45,215 bases of DNA from Lacticaseibacillus yichunensis (GCF_003946405.1 NZ_RHOG01000021.1:1-45215); one strand, 5' to 3'. Counted from the stretch's first letter, positions 8,948 through 16,476 are shown. Notes: generated by a model from the letters alone, not told the origin. Made by a program: numbers and translations.

Positions 8948-9056
8948 GGGTGCGAAGGGCCGCGGGATGGTGGAACAGCTAACTTGGGCCTGGCGCTTGG
9001 GGCTGTCTTTAGCCCCGAGTGACAGGCACAGTTAGATGTTTCCGCCATGCGGCCCG
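8948..9056 (-). repeat. Structured intergenic repeat, copy B (one end lost)
   Basis: Starts GGGTGCG at 8948. Four stems are visible: GGGCCGC/GCGGCCC (outer), ATGGTGGAA with TTTCCGCCAT (second), CTAACT/AGTTAG (third) and GGGGCT/AGCCCC (apical). The terminal AGCCCAACT box is replaced by unrelated sequence. Lies between convergent genes. Confidence 0.8.
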
Positions 9057-9072
9057 GCGCCCGACAAAGACA

Positions 9073-9095
9073 GTGTGCGAAGCGGCGCGTTTAGG
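9073..9095 (-). repeat. Partial copy B2 of the structured repeat
   Basis: GTGCGAAGCGGCGCGTTTAG resembles the left edge of copy E. The rest of the unit is missing. Confidence 0.5.
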
Positions 9096-9133
9096 CCTGC
9101 TGCATTCCTCATTCGAGAAACGAAAACCAGTAC

Positions 9134-9187
9134 AAAAGGGCCAGCCCAAATCCTGCGCAGTTCGCACAGATCTTGGTTGGCCCTTTT
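9134..9187. terminator. Bidirectional terminator
   Basis: AAAAGGGCCA (9134-9143) pairs with TGGCCCTTTT (9178-9187); A and T runs at the two ends allow termination of both the amidotransferase operon and the methyltransferase gene. Confidence 0.85.
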
Positions 9188-9194
9188 GAACGAC

Positions 9195-9767
9195 CTATTT
9201 TGTTTTTTTCGTTCGACTCGACAAGATGAATTGAACCGTCTCCTTGAGCGGCAGGCGCTGATCGGAAACTTGGTACCATTGATCGATGGCCAGACGCGAG
9301 GTGAATAACTCGCGAATCTGGAGCCCATCGGCCGGCTTGGGGTCAAGCGGGGTGGCTACCGCGGCAATCAGGCGACCGCTTGGCTTGAGCAACCGACTCA
9401 GCTGGTGACTGGCGGCGTGCAGGTCATCTTGGCGCAGATCAAAGGTCCCGACGATCAGGTCAAACGGCCCGCTGAGCAATTTCAGATACCCATCTGGCAT
9501 GATGCGATAGCGCAGGCGATCGGAGCTGGCCGTTTCACGCGCCTCACTCATCGCCGCACCATCATTGGAAATGCCGAGGACCTCGATCGCCCCGTGGTTG
9601 ATCGCATAGCGACAAAACCAGCCATCGCCTGCATGAATCACAAGAACGCGCAGGCCGGCGAGCTTGGGCATTTTTTGCGCGAGCGCCTGCCACAGCGGCT
9701 GCTTATTACCAGTCGTGGTGGGCAGCTTCTCGGGGCTCGGGGCCATATTCGGGTAATCCTTATCCAT
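9195..9767 (-). CDS. SAM-dependent methyltransferase-like protein
   Basis: A 190-residue Rossmann-fold protein. The putative SAM-binding motif I is VLVIHAGDGWFC (about residues 40-51), an acidic motif II lies in IEVLGIS, and FDLIVGTFDLR (about 102-112) matches motif IV. A post-IV segment LLKPSGRLIAAV is typical of class I methyltransferases. The N-terminal 30 residues are low in structure. The substrate is unknown. ATG 9765-9767 has AAAGAAGTG upstream. It may be co-transcribed with the 121-residue protein gene upstream (gap 33 bp). Confidence 0.82.
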   Translation of the reverse strand: MDKDYPNMAPSPEKLPTTTGNKQPLWQALAQKMPKLAGLRVLVIHAGDGWFCRYAINHGAIEVLGISNDGAAMSEARETASSDRLRYRIMPDGYLKLLSGPFDLIVGTFDLRQDDLHAASHQLSRLLKPSGRLIAAVATPLDPKPADGLQIRELFTSRLAIDQWYQVSDQRLPLKETVQFILSSRTKKTK

Positions 9768-9800
9768 GCGGACACTTCTTTCTAGGCAGGCAACCGGTGA

Positions 9801-10166
9801 TCAATCGACAAAGAGCAGCTGGAACTCGTGCTTGGTGATGTCGATGTTGATCGAGATGTGGCGGTTCAGATCAGCCACCAGCTTGCGGGCAAAGGTCATT
9901 TTGCTTTCGAAATCTTTGAGGCCAGCAGTCAGCGGAATGCTGGCAAAATCGTAGTTCTCGCCGATGAATGCCGGGTCGGTGACGAACTTGAGATTATTTT
10001 CATCATGGCGGCTACCGGGCTTGAGCACACTATCGATGTAGTGGTACAAGTCATCGGGTGAAAAATTCAATGGCTTTTGCAGGTCGGTGGTAATGGTGAA
10101 TGCAGGGGCGTCGTCAGCCAACACGTCGTTGACCTGGACCTGAGTCAATCCTTGATACAGTTTCAT
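9801..10166 (-). CDS. Uncharacterised 121-residue protein
   Basis: A small soluble acidic protein, MKLYQGLTQVQVNDVLADDA at the N terminus. No signal peptide or membrane segment. Mixed alpha/beta character and length could fit the SecB-like DUF1149 family of lactobacilli, but I do not recognise enough to assign it. The RBS AAAGAAGGGAT precedes ATG 10166, and a good extended -10 (TATACT, 10196-10201) lies about 30 bp upstream. The mini-repeat copy C lies upstream of that promoter. Confidence 0.78.
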   Translation of the reverse strand: MKLYQGLTQVQVNDVLADDAPAFTITTDLQKPLNFSPDDLYHYIDSVLKPGSRHDENNLKFVTDPAFIGENYDFASIPLTAGLKDFESKMTFARKLVADLNRHISINIDITKHEFQLLFVD

Positions 10167-10195
10167 CGTGCGATCCCTTCTTTCTATTACCTATC

Positions 10196-10204
10196 AGTAT
10201 ACCG
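10196..10204 (-). promoter_or_regulatory. Promoter (-10 TATACT) for the 121-residue protein gene
   Basis: On the minus strand GCGGTATACT gives a near-perfect -10 box 30 bp upstream of ATG 10166. No convincing -35 hexamer at 16-18 bp was seen. Confidence 0.55.
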
Positions 10205-10239
10205 CATGCGGCCAAGATGTGGGCCGAGAATGCTTGGAA

Positions 10240-10306
10240 GGGTGTGACGCCGAGCGCTTAGGGGTGGACAACTAGATGTTCCACCCCTGCTCGGCGGAGC
10301 CCAACT
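10240..10306 (-). repeat. Structured repeat, mini copy C (apical half deleted)
   Basis: A 67-bp derivative with both end boxes (GGGTGTG at 10240, AGCCCAACT at 10298-10306). It keeps the outer stem GCCGAG/CTCGGC and second stem GGGGTGGA with TTCCACCCC, but the third and apical stems are gone. Oriented like the downstream minus-strand gene. Confidence 0.8.
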
Positions 10307-10334
10307 GTGGAAGGGGCGATGGCCTACCGGAATC

Positions 10335-10358
10335 AAAAAAGCCGCTCGAGGCGGCTTA
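10335..10358 (-). terminator. Terminator of the XRE regulator gene
   Basis: On the minus strand AAGCCGC pairs with GCGGCTT and is followed by TTTTTT, directly after the stop of the XRE gene. Confidence 0.85.
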
Positions 10359-10363
10359 AGCGC

Positions 10364-10756
10364 TCAGTCTTTGTCGGCTGAAGCGATGATCAAGCCCGCA
10401 GTAAAGGACGCGATCAAGTTCTTCTTAGAAGGCGTCAACGGCTGATCGTTATAGGTCAACACGGTGGTATCGCTGAGCAGATCCTCGACGCGAATGACGG
10501 TGCTGCCTTCAAGAACGACCTTCTTTTCTTCGGCAGGTGCGTACTTGTCTGGAAAAGCAACGGCCAAGATCTCAAGCGGTTCCGTGTTGTAATATTCTGC
10601 AAGTTTGCGAATACTGCGTTCACTTGGCACCGTTTGATCGTTTTCCCACTTGGTAAAGCTTGCTGGAGAGGTGTGCGTTGCCTTTGCGACGGTGACGATC
10701 GACTCGCCGCGATTCTTGCGAATCCGGCGGAGGGTGCTTCCTACTGTTTCTGTCAT
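10364..10756 (-). CDS. XRE-family HTH transcriptional regulator
   Basis: A 130-residue protein with an N-terminal HTH_3 DNA-binding domain (about residues 7-62, GSTLRRIRKNRGES through LAEYYNTEP) and a short C-terminal part of unknown role containing LTPSKKNLIASFTAGLI. The scaffold TSPASFTKWENDQTVPSERS is the recognition-helix region. I chose the ATG at 10754-10756; its Shine-Dalgarno is weak (GTGGTGAG). A well-placed sigma-A promoter sits about 55 bp upstream. Likely a local or autoregulatory repressor; its target cannot be told. Confidence 0.88.
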   Translation of the reverse strand: MTETVGSTLRRIRKNRGESIVTVAKATHTSPASFTKWENDQTVPSERSIRKLAEYYNTEPLEILAVAFPDKYAPAEEKKVVLEGSTVIRVEDLLSDTTVLTYNDQPLTPSKKNLIASFTAGLIIASADKD

Positions 10757-10815
10757 GTGTCTCACCACGTTTCTATAAGTTAGAGGGGACGGACAGGCGC
10801 CCCGCATCATTGATT

Positions 10816-10844
10816 AATGTAACTGTATTTAATGGAAAATGCAA
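10816..10844 (-). promoter_or_regulatory. Promoter of the XRE gene
   Basis: Minus strand: -35 TTGCAT (10839-10844), 17-bp spacer, -10 TACATT (10816-10821). Confidence 0.65.
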
Positions 10845-11050
10845 CGAAAACGCTCGTTGTTATCACTTTTTTTATTTACGTATCTTGACACTTGTTATTA
10901 ACACGCGTGCAATCGTTTGCTTTGCCTCTCGGACGTAGCTGATACCGGGAACCGGTGGATGGAATTGCGACGGAAACGGCAAGAATGGCAATTATTTTTT
11001 ACGGCTGAAGGCGTGGCGGCTGGAGGAGGCTTTTCGGAGCATAAATTTGC
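10845..11050. other. Intergenic stretch without a recognised gene
   Basis: About 200 bp between the XRE promoter and repeat cluster D. It holds an isolated TTGACA (10884-10889) without a good -10 partner, and small GC-rich palindromes. Short open frames here have no protein-like composition and overlap the repeats. Confidence 0.5.
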
Positions 11051-11103
11051 TTCAAGCGCCAGGGCCAAGTTAGCTGTTCCACCATCCCGCGGGCCTTCGC
11101 ACC
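11051..11103 (+). repeat. Partial copy D0 (3' half) of the structured repeat
   Basis: Contains the descending arm only: TTAGCTGTTCCACCAT, then CCCGCGGGCC and a CGCACC end box, without its 5' partner. Confidence 0.7.
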
Positions 11104-11105
11104 GT

Positions 11106-11226
11106 AGTTGGGCTACGCGGGGCAGAGGTGAGGCAGGTAGTCGTCCCGGCCACTCGATGGCCAAGTGCGCCATCAATCGTCCCGGCCGCCCTACCTGCTC
11201 ACCGCTGAGTGCCCCGCTTCGCACCC
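11106..11226 (+). repeat. Structured intergenic repeat, copy D1
   Basis: AGTTGGGCT (11106-11114) to CGCACCC (11220-11226). Stems: GCGGGGCA/TGCCCCGC, GGTGAG/CTCACC continued by CAGGTAG/CTACCTG, and apical GATGGC/GCCATC. Confidence 0.88.
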
Positions 11227-11227
11227 T

Positions 11228-11347
11228 AGTAGGGCTCAGGCCTGCATGGTGGAAACATCTAGGCACCTCAAGCGCTCGATGGCCAAGCGCGCCATCAATC
11301 GCTTGAGCCGACCTAGCTGTTCCACCATCTCGCGGGCCTTCGCACCC
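11228..11347 (+). repeat. Structured intergenic repeat, copy D2
   Basis: Immediately follows D1. Four clean stems: GGCCTGC with GCGGGCC (one G-T), ATGGTGGAA/TTCCACCAT, CTAGG/CCTAG plus CTCAAGCG/CGCTTGAG, and apical GATGGC/GCCATC. Ends in CGCACCC (11341-11347), 69 bp before the usp start codon. Confidence 0.88.
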
Positions 11348-11416
11348 TGTCTTTTTCTTGTTTTTCCCGGCTGGCTGGCGTAGGCTTATTGGTATAGAAG
11401 ACAAGGAAGTGATCAT

Positions 11417-11872
11417 ATGGATCAGGAGTATACCACGATCTTGGTTCCCGTTGATGGCTCTGATGAGTCAGATCTGGCTTTCCATAAAGCGGTCAAGGTC
11501 GCAACGACGAATCACGCGCATCTCGATATTCTGAACGTCCTGGACACCAAGCAGTTTGTCGGTGGCTATGGCGGCATGATCTCCGGTGACGCGATCTACC
11601 AGCTGACGCAGGATGCTGAAAAGTACCTGGATGGGCTGGCGGAGCGGGCGAAAAAAGCCGGGTTGGACGATGTTGCGATCCATATTCGTTTCGGCAATCC
11701 GAAGACGGTCATCGCGACAGATTTTCCGCATGACCATCACACCGACTTGATCATGATCGGCGCCACTGGTTTGAATGCCGTGGAGCGCGTGCTGGTCGGA
11801 TCTGTCACCGAGTATGTCAATCGCACAGCGCCTTGCGATGTGGTGATCGTCAAGACGAAGACGAACGACTAG
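11417..11872 (+). CDS. Universal stress protein (UspA family)
   Basis: A 151-residue single-domain Usp. The ATP-binding signature G-2x-G-9x-G-S is intact (GATG at about residues 115-118, then VGS), and VPVDGSDES at residues 11-19 gives the N-terminal nucleotide-contact Asp. Members dimerise in the cytosol and bind ATP; the partners are unknown. AAGGAAG precedes ATG 11417. It is monocistronic, flanked by repeat cluster D and a strong terminator. Confidence 0.94.
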   Translation: MDQEYTTILVPVDGSDESDLAFHKAVKVATTNHAHLDILNVLDTKQFVGGYGGMISGDAIYQLTQDAEKYLDGLAERAKKAGLDDVAIHIRFGNPKTVIATDFPHDHHTDLIMIGATGLNAVERVLVGSVTEYVNRTAPCDVVIVKTKTND

Positions 11873-11884
11873 GCAATTGTTGAG

Positions 11885-11912
11885 CCGTGGGGCGACCCGC
11901 GGTTTTTTTTTT
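11885..11912 (+). terminator. Terminator of usp
   Basis: Seven-bp GC stem capped by a GNRA-type GCGA loop (CCGTGGG/CCCGCGG) followed by ten T. Confidence 0.93.
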
Positions 11913-11988
11913 CGCCAATTCGCGTAATTGATAGTAAGCTGAGTCAAAACGGCAAACGACTCGCATTTTTCAACAAGGAGGAATCGGC

Positions 11989-12540
11989 ATGGCACAATAT
12001 TGGTATGACCGCGATCCTGTTTTGCGCGCGTATCACGACAATGAGTGGGGCAAGCCGCACCATGAGGATCAGGGATTGTTTGAATTAATGTCTTTAGAGA
12101 TTCTGCAAGCTGGGTTAAACTGGCAGTTGGTGCTGAAAAAGCGGGCGGCGTTCAATGCGACTTTCCACCGCTTCGACCCAAGTGCAGTGGCCGTCATGAC
12201 GGAAGCTGAGCTCGATGCGGCGATGCAAGATCCGGCGCTGATCCGCAATCGGCGAAAATTGAATGCAATCGTCCAAAATGCGCAGGCAACTTTGCGTATC
12301 CAACAGGAATTTGGCAGCCTCGACACTTATCTGTGGGGCTTTGTGAATCACCAACCGCTTGTTCATGCGCCGGCGACGCAGGCGGATGTGCCAAGTGCCA
12401 GCGATGAATCGCGGGCGTTGGCCAAAGATATGAAACAGCGCGGCTTTTCGTTCATCGGGCCAGTCACCGCCTACAGTTATATGCAGGGGGCAGGGCTGAT
12501 CGATGACCATCTTCGGGGGGAGGCGCGCGGTAAGGAGTAG
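11989..12540 (+). CDS. tag: DNA-3-methyladenine glycosylase I
   Basis: A 183-residue base-excision repair enzyme that removes N3-methyladenine from alkylated DNA. Family hallmarks: YHDNEWG (residues 15-21), LEILQAGLNW (about 32-41, with the catalytic Glu), FVNHQP and RGFSFIGPVTAYSYMQ. In E. coli Tag a zinc ion is held by Cys4, His17, His175 and Cys179. Here the two His positions are kept (AYHDN; IDDH) but both Cys positions are not (YW at the N terminus; no Cys after DDH), so zinc binding is probably lost or altered. RBS AAGGAGGAA precedes ATG 11989. Overlaps no gene; EamA starts 4 bp after its stop. Confidence 0.94.
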   Translation: MAQYWYDRDPVLRAYHDNEWGKPHHEDQGLFELMSLEILQAGLNWQLVLKKRAAFNATFHRFDPSAVAVMTEAELDAAMQDPALIRNRRKLNAIVQNAQATLRIQQEFGSLDTYLWGFVNHQPLVHAPATQADVPSASDESRALAKDMKQRGFSFIGPVTAYSYMQGAGLIDDHLRGEARGKE

Positions 12541-12544
12541 GGAC

Positions 12545-13456
12545 ATGAAGCATCAACGCGAGCTGGGCATTGGCCTTGCGACATTTGGCTCATTGCTGTG
12601 GGGCGTTTCCGGCCCAGCCAGTGAACATATTTTTGGGTATGGGGTATCGGTCTCTTGGCTGATCAGTTCAAAAATGCTGATGGCAGGGGTCGTCACGATG
12701 ATCTTGGCCCTTTTGATCGATAAACGGCATGTGCTGGATCCGTGGCGGACCAAAAAAGATGCGATTCAGATGATCATTTTCATCATCTTCGGCATGGTCA
12801 CGATGCAGTACATTTACTTCAAGGCGGTCGAGGTGGCCAATGCGGCGACGGCGACGATCTTGCAGTACCTGGCGCCGGTCTTGATCATGGTGATCATGGC
12901 GATCCGGTCCCGGTCATTGCCTAGGCGCATCGATGTGGTCGTCATCGCGATGGCGCTTTTCGGTACGGCACTCGTGGTCACCAAGGGCCACTTTACGCAG
13001 CTGGCGATCTCCCCGCGCGCCTTTTTCTGGGGAATCATGGCTGCGTGGGCCGCGGTGGCATACAACATGTTACCGGAAGGCCTGCTGGCGCGGCATTCCC
13101 CGCTGACGGTAACGGCCTGGGCGCAATTGCTGGGCGGTATTGGCATGACGGTCTACCATCCGTTTTGGGTCGGGATTCCGCACATGCCGGCGGATGGCTG
13201 GTGGAGCTACGCGTTCATCGTGGTATTCGGGACGATCGTGGCGTATCTGGTGTATTTGGCCAGCCTGCAATATATTTCCGCCGAGGCGGCCAGCTTGCTC
13301 GACGCGTTTGAGCCACTTGGGGCAACGGTGGTGGCGGTGACGCTGCTGCATTTGCACATGGGCCCGGCTGAGTTGGCAGGCGGGGCGATCATCATTGCGA
13401 CCGTTTCGCTGATGGTGATCACGACACCAAAAGCGCCGCAACTGAAAGAAAATTAA
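12545..13456 (+). CDS. EamA/DMT-family transporter
   Basis: A 303-residue membrane protein with about ten helices arranged as two EamA repeats (roughly residues 7-140 and 150-295). The GSLLWGVSGP start of repeat 1 and SAEAASLLDAFEPLGA late in repeat 2 are typical. Members export amino acids or other metabolites; substrate unknown. ATG 12545 is preceded by TAAGGAG that overlaps the end of tag, so the two genes form an operon. Whether the link to DNA repair is functional is not evident. Confidence 0.92.
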   Translation: MKHQRELGIGLATFGSLLWGVSGPASEHIFGYGVSVSWLISSKMLMAGVVTMILALLIDKRHVLDPWRTKKDAIQMIIFIIFGMVTMQYIYFKAVEVANAATATILQYLAPVLIMVIMAIRSRSLPRRIDVVVIAMALFGTALVVTKGHFTQLAISPRAFFWGIMAAWAAVAYNMLPEGLLARHSPLTVTAWAQLLGGIGMTVYHPFWVGIPHMPADGWWSYAFIVVFGTIVAYLVYLASLQYISAEAASLLDAFEPLGATVVAVTLLHLHMGPAELAGGAIIIATVSLMVITTPKAPQLKEN

Positions 13457-13462
13457 GCACGC

Positions 13463-13512
13463 AAAAGGCGTTGCAAAACCGGCTACAAAAGCCCGGCCTT
13501 GCGACGCCTTTT
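13463..13512. terminator. Bidirectional terminator after tag-EamA
   Basis: AAAAGGCGT pairs with the segment GACGCCTTTT, with inner TTGC pairing. It serves the plus-strand operon and the convergent 60-residue gene. Confidence 0.85.
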
Positions 13513-13540
13513 CGTCGCGCGATGCGTTTCTTCTATTATA

Positions 13541-13723
13541 TTAGCGTTTCTGGCAATGCGCGTGAACGGTCATCAGATTTGGCAGCCGGACCTGGTGCTG
13601 GTCGGCTCGCAGGGCTAAGATATAGCCGTTTTTAACGCGCAACTTGTACGTGATGTGCGATTGGAGCCGCAGCGGGTTGCCTTCTGCATCGACGACTGGC
13701 AAAACAGTTTGACGTGCTGGCAT
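13541..13723 (-). CDS. Small uncharacterised protein (60 residues)
   Basis: Starts MPARQTVLPVVDAEGNPLRL and is basic and beta-rich (HITYKLRVKNGYILALRA). No membrane segment. The RBS GTGAGGAGG lies at a proper distance before ATG 13721-13723, and TATAAT lies at 13746-13751 on the minus strand. A longer frame upstream to 13834 reads through repeat copy E and was rejected. Function unknown. Confidence 0.75.
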   Translation of the reverse strand: MPARQTVLPVVDAEGNPLRLQSHITYKLRVKNGYILALRADQHQVRLPNLMTVHAHCQKR

Positions 13724-13745
13724 GATGCTCGCCTCCTCACGTCTA

Positions 13746-13751
13746 TTATAG
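13746..13751 (-). promoter_or_regulatory. -10 box of the 60-residue gene, abutting repeat E
   Basis: Minus strand GCTATAATAG; 17 bp upstream, inside the end box of repeat E, lies TACGCA as a poor -35. The repeat edge may therefore form part of the promoter. Confidence 0.55.
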
Positions 13752-13763
13752 CGATTTTTGGTG

Positions 13764-13887
13764 AGGGTGCGTAGCGGGGCGTTTAGGTATGAGCAGGTAG
13801 TTCGGCCCAGACGATTGATAGCGCACTTGGCCATCGAGCGGCTGGGTCGACTTAGCTGCCCACCCTAAAACACCCCGCTCGACACCC
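13764..13887 (-). repeat. Structured intergenic repeat, copy E (symmetric ends)
   Basis: Unlike other copies both ends carry the same box (GGGTGCG left, CGACACCC right). Outer stem GCGGGG/CCCCGC continues as GTTTAGG paired with CCTAAAAC; the apex is the minus-strand form of the GATGGC/GCCATC module. It precedes the minus-strand 60-residue gene. Confidence 0.8.
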
Positions 13888-13968
13888 TTTGCGGCGCTTA
13901 TCATAGGCGTGCCGCGCAATAAATGATACAATGAAAATGATTTTGACGCTCAAGGGAGGACGAACCCC

Positions 13969-14460
13969 ATGGATCAATTCGGTATCAGTGACTTAGCAGA
14001 CTGGCTTGAAGCACACAGCACCGCGCTTTTGGAAAAGAAAGAGGCGATGCCGGTCGACCGCGTTTTTGCCGCTGTCGATCAGCTCGGTGTTTTGCAGCAG
14101 CCAGCGGCACACTATCTCAGTGTGCGGCAAGGTCAATATTTTCAAAATGAATCCGATCATAAATTAAACTTGCTGGCGGATGACCAGCCGCTTTCTGCCT
14201 TGGAAGACCGCATCATGGTCAACCATGTGGATGGCTCGCTCACGGAAGACACGCTGAACTTCACGTATAACCACGAGCCTGTTTTCGACGGGACCTATTC
14301 CCCGAAAAAAGACCTCAACATCGTGAAGTTTGGCCTGGAAGTCGTCGGCGCGGCCGCAAGCACGGGCGATGACGACACGCTGGCCGATGTGCTGTCGCAC
14401 GACGCCTTGGTGACGTTCATCGTGGCGGCGCAGGCATTTGCGGATTGGCAAAAAGCCTAG
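13969..14460 (+). CDS. Uncharacterised 163-residue protein
   Basis: A soluble acidic protein (MDQFGISDLADWLEAHSTAL at the start). Alternating strands and helices, no signal peptide, no known motif seen. GGGAGGAC gives a good ribosome site before ATG 13969. A duplicated short theme, DDQPLSALEDRIMV and then a beta-rich middle, does not match a family I know. Transcribed alone, away from copy E. Confidence 0.78.
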   Translation: MDQFGISDLADWLEAHSTALLEKKEAMPVDRVFAAVDQLGVLQQPAAHYLSVRQGQYFQNESDHKLNLLADDQPLSALEDRIMVNHVDGSLTEDTLNFTYNHEPVFDGTYSPKKDLNIVKFGLEVVGAAASTGDDDTLADVLSHDALVTFIVAAQAFADWQKA

Positions 14461-14507
14461 TCTGACTGGCGCGGCCCAACCTCATGAATTTGCGCGCGGG
14501 TCGGTGC

Positions 14508-14759
14508 TCAGCTGAGTTGCGGCGCGGCCAGCCAATCTGTGTCGAGCAATTGATGGAGACGTTTGGAGACCGGCACCCACAGTTGGGCTTTCAAGATGGC
14601 GCTGATGGCCTGCCAAAATGCAGGGTCGTCGCGCTGTTTTTTGTTCGTCTCGATGAGAATCGCCTGGCCATTTTCCATGTGGCCCGTGATGTTCGGGTAG
14701 GAGATCTGATCGAGCTTGGCGGTGTATACATCTTGTTGGTCGCGTAACATAAGCATCAT
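14508..14759 (-). CDS. Small protein resembling an SseB N-terminal domain
   Basis: An 83-residue protein. The segment FWQAISAILKAQLWVPVSKR resembles the SseB N-terminal domain core, but the protein is shorter than SseB (about 250). GAAAGGA sits immediately before several candidate ATGs (14757-14759, 14754-14756, 14748-14750); spacing favours one of the latter two. Function unknown. Confidence 0.6.
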   Translation of the reverse strand: MMLMLRDQQDVYTAKLDQISYPNITGHMENGQAILIETNKKQRDDPAFWQAISAILKAQLWVPVSKRLHQLLDTDWLAAPQLS

Positions 14760-14833
14760 TCCTTTCGACTGTCTCTATCATCGCAGTTGAATGTGGTCGG
14801 CGGCCGATGAGTTTGTGATGATTTTGTGAATAG

Positions 14834-14843
14834 CGCTTACATT
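14834..14843 (-). promoter_or_regulatory. TGTAAGCGC (cre-like half site) in the Eis promoter region
   Basis: The minus strand reads TGTAAGCGCTATTCAC, matching the left half of a catabolite response element. It lies about 35 bp upstream of the Eis-like start codon. Confidence 0.4.
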
Positions 14844-14874
14844 TTTATTAAGACAAAGGAGTCGATGAGCCGAT

Positions 14875-16041
14875 ATGGCAGATGTGTATCAGATGCAGGA
14901 ACAGGACCTGCCCGCTTTTTACGCGTTGGCGCGGTATGCCTTCAACAAGCCGCAAAGTCCAGAGCGCGATGCGACCTTCAAAAACTTATTTGCCCATAGC
15001 AGCGGCTGGGCGACAGGGGAGCCGCTGAGCTCCGGCCTGCTGGGGACGCATTTTACCGTTGACCTGGCGGGGACTGCCTTCAAGATGAGCGGCGTGGGCT
15101 ATGTCGCCAGCTATCCGGAAGCCAGCGGCCACGGTGGTATCGGCGCAATCATGCGGCAAGCGTTTGCCGACATGCGGGAAAACGGCGAGACACTGTCCTA
15201 CCTGGCGCCGTTTTCCGCAACATTCTACCGGCGCTTCGGGTATGAAAATGCGTTCGAACACGCCATTCATTCGATCGCGGCCCGCGACCTACCCAAGGTA
15301 CCAGTGCGCGAAAGCGAGACGACCGTGACACGGCTGTCTTATGGTGCGGCGATTCCGGCCATGGCCGAGGTATACAGCCGCAACCGCAATGCCACGCGCG
15401 GAGGCTTGCGGCGTGAGGACTGGTGGTGGCTGAATGTGGCCAGCCATTATCCGACGCGGCAGGTGGCCGTGGCGGCGTTGGGCGATCATCCGGTCGGCTA
15501 TGTCGTCTTTGAGAAAATGGGGACGACTTTCCGCGTTCACGAACTGTTTTACGACGACCTGGACGCGCTGTTGGCACTGGGCCGGTTCGTGACCGCGCAC
15601 CGCAGCGCGTTTTCCCATTTCGAGTATGAGGCAGGGGATGCGGCTGGGTTGCACGACCTGTTGCCGGAGCCTGGCGTGTTGACGACGCAGCTGGTGCCGT
15701 TCATGATGGCGCGCATCGTCGACGTGGCGGATTTCTTGCAGCGCTACCCATACCAAGTATCTGACCTCGCGCCAGTCGTGATTGGCATCAAGGATGATTA
15801 CGTGCCGGAAAATAATGCCAGTTGGGAGTTGGCGATCGATGATGGCCGTGTCCATTTGGCGAAAACTGATCAACAGCCGGCTGTGGTGATGACGGAACAA
15901 CAGCTCGTCAAAGCCAGTTTCGGCGTTCGCCCGCTGCGCGAGGCGTATCAGCTCGGCTTGGTGGATGGCGATGCATTCGCCGCGGCCAATCTGTCTGACG
16001 TGTTCATGCAGAAGCAGGGGCAACTGTACGATTACTTTTAA
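14875..16041 (+). CDS. Eis-like GNAT N-acetyltransferase with SCP2-type C-terminal domain
   Basis: A 388-residue protein of the Eis family. The first GNAT domain (about residues 1-150) holds YVASYPEASGHGGIGAIMRQ, the acetyl-CoA pyrophosphate loop. A second GNAT-like domain and a sterol-carrier-like C-terminal domain (about 290-388) follow, and the chain ends in Tyr-Phe as do Eis enzymes, whose C-terminal carboxylate takes part in catalysis. Eis enzymes acetylate aminoglycosides or protein lysines. RBS AAAGGAG precedes ATG 14875. Ends at the large bidirectional hairpin at 16062. Confidence 0.9.
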   Translation: MADVYQMQEQDLPAFYALARYAFNKPQSPERDATFKNLFAHSSGWATGEPLSSGLLGTHFTVDLAGTAFKMSGVGYVASYPEASGHGGIGAIMRQAFADMRENGETLSYLAPFSATFYRRFGYENAFEHAIHSIAARDLPKVPVRESETTVTRLSYGAAIPAMAEVYSRNRNATRGGLRREDWWWLNVASHYPTRQVAVAALGDHPVGYVVFEKMGTTFRVHELFYDDLDALLALGRFVTAHRSAFSHFEYEAGDAAGLHDLLPEPGVLTTQLVPFMMARIVDVADFLQRYPYQVSDLAPVVIGIKDDYVPENNASWELAIDDGRVHLAKTDQQPAVVMTEQQLVKASFGVRPLREAYQLGLVDGDAFAAANLSDVFMQKQGQLYDYF

Positions 16042-16061
16042 TAGAAGAAAAGCGTCAAGAC

Positions 16062-16122
16062 AAAAAAATCGGGATCTGAGCGGCAGGGGTAGTTGACCCT
16101 GCACGTACAGATCCCGATTTTT
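16062..16122. terminator. Long bidirectional terminator
   Basis: AAAAAAATCGGGATCTG pairs with CAGATCCCGATTTTTT; an inner second hairpin GCAGGG/CCCTGC forms its tip, and outer GCGTCA/TGACGC can extend it. It ends both the Eis-like gene and the minus-strand RNA. Confidence 0.93.
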
Positions 16123-16476
16123 TGGTGACGCGTTGGCGTGAATGGCAAAGCAAACAGGCCGCCGAGGTCCAAATTTTTCGCCAGCTTGTTTGGTGCTGGT
16201 GCGGCGCGGTTCTCCCCCTTCCCCTTGGGTACAGGAAAGAACCCCGTCTCATCACTATTCAATTACCATCGCGCGGTATGTACCCCGGCCGCTGGCTTAG
16301 TACTCCGGACTTCCCGACTCACGTGCATTGATGGTAGGAGGCAGCCCATGCTCCCTAATGTCTGATCTAGAACACCATCAATGGTTGCGAGCCGCAAAGG
16401 AGCCGGCCGTTCGTCGCTTTTGCCTGGCAGATCAATGACATGCCTGCCGCCAAGTTTGAGCTTCTAAACTTTTAGT
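16062..16476 (-). ncRNA. Candidate structured non-coding RNA (about 410 nt)
   Basis: No coding frame of quality exists between Eis and add. On the minus strand a consensus-like promoter at 16483-16512 faces the terminator at 16062-16122. Between them the sequence can fold into many helices: 16144-16151 with 16416-16424 (closing stem, one bulge), 16157-16161 with 16404-16408, 16326-16335 with 16374-16383 (ten perfect pairs), 16208-16213 with 16238-16243, 16181-16185 with 16195-16199, 16426-16430 with 16444-16448, and 16452-16457 with 16466-16471. The hallmark sequences of RNase P RNA, tmRNA and SRP RNA are not found. Family unknown. Confidence 0.6.

Noticed and set aside
10898-11416. Open frames of 129-172 residues on both strands
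   Set aside because: They consist of translated repeat units (D0-D2) and have no ribosome site or known domain.
16138-16365. 75-residue open frame on the plus strand
   Set aside because: No RBS, and it overlaps the helices of the candidate minus-strand RNA.
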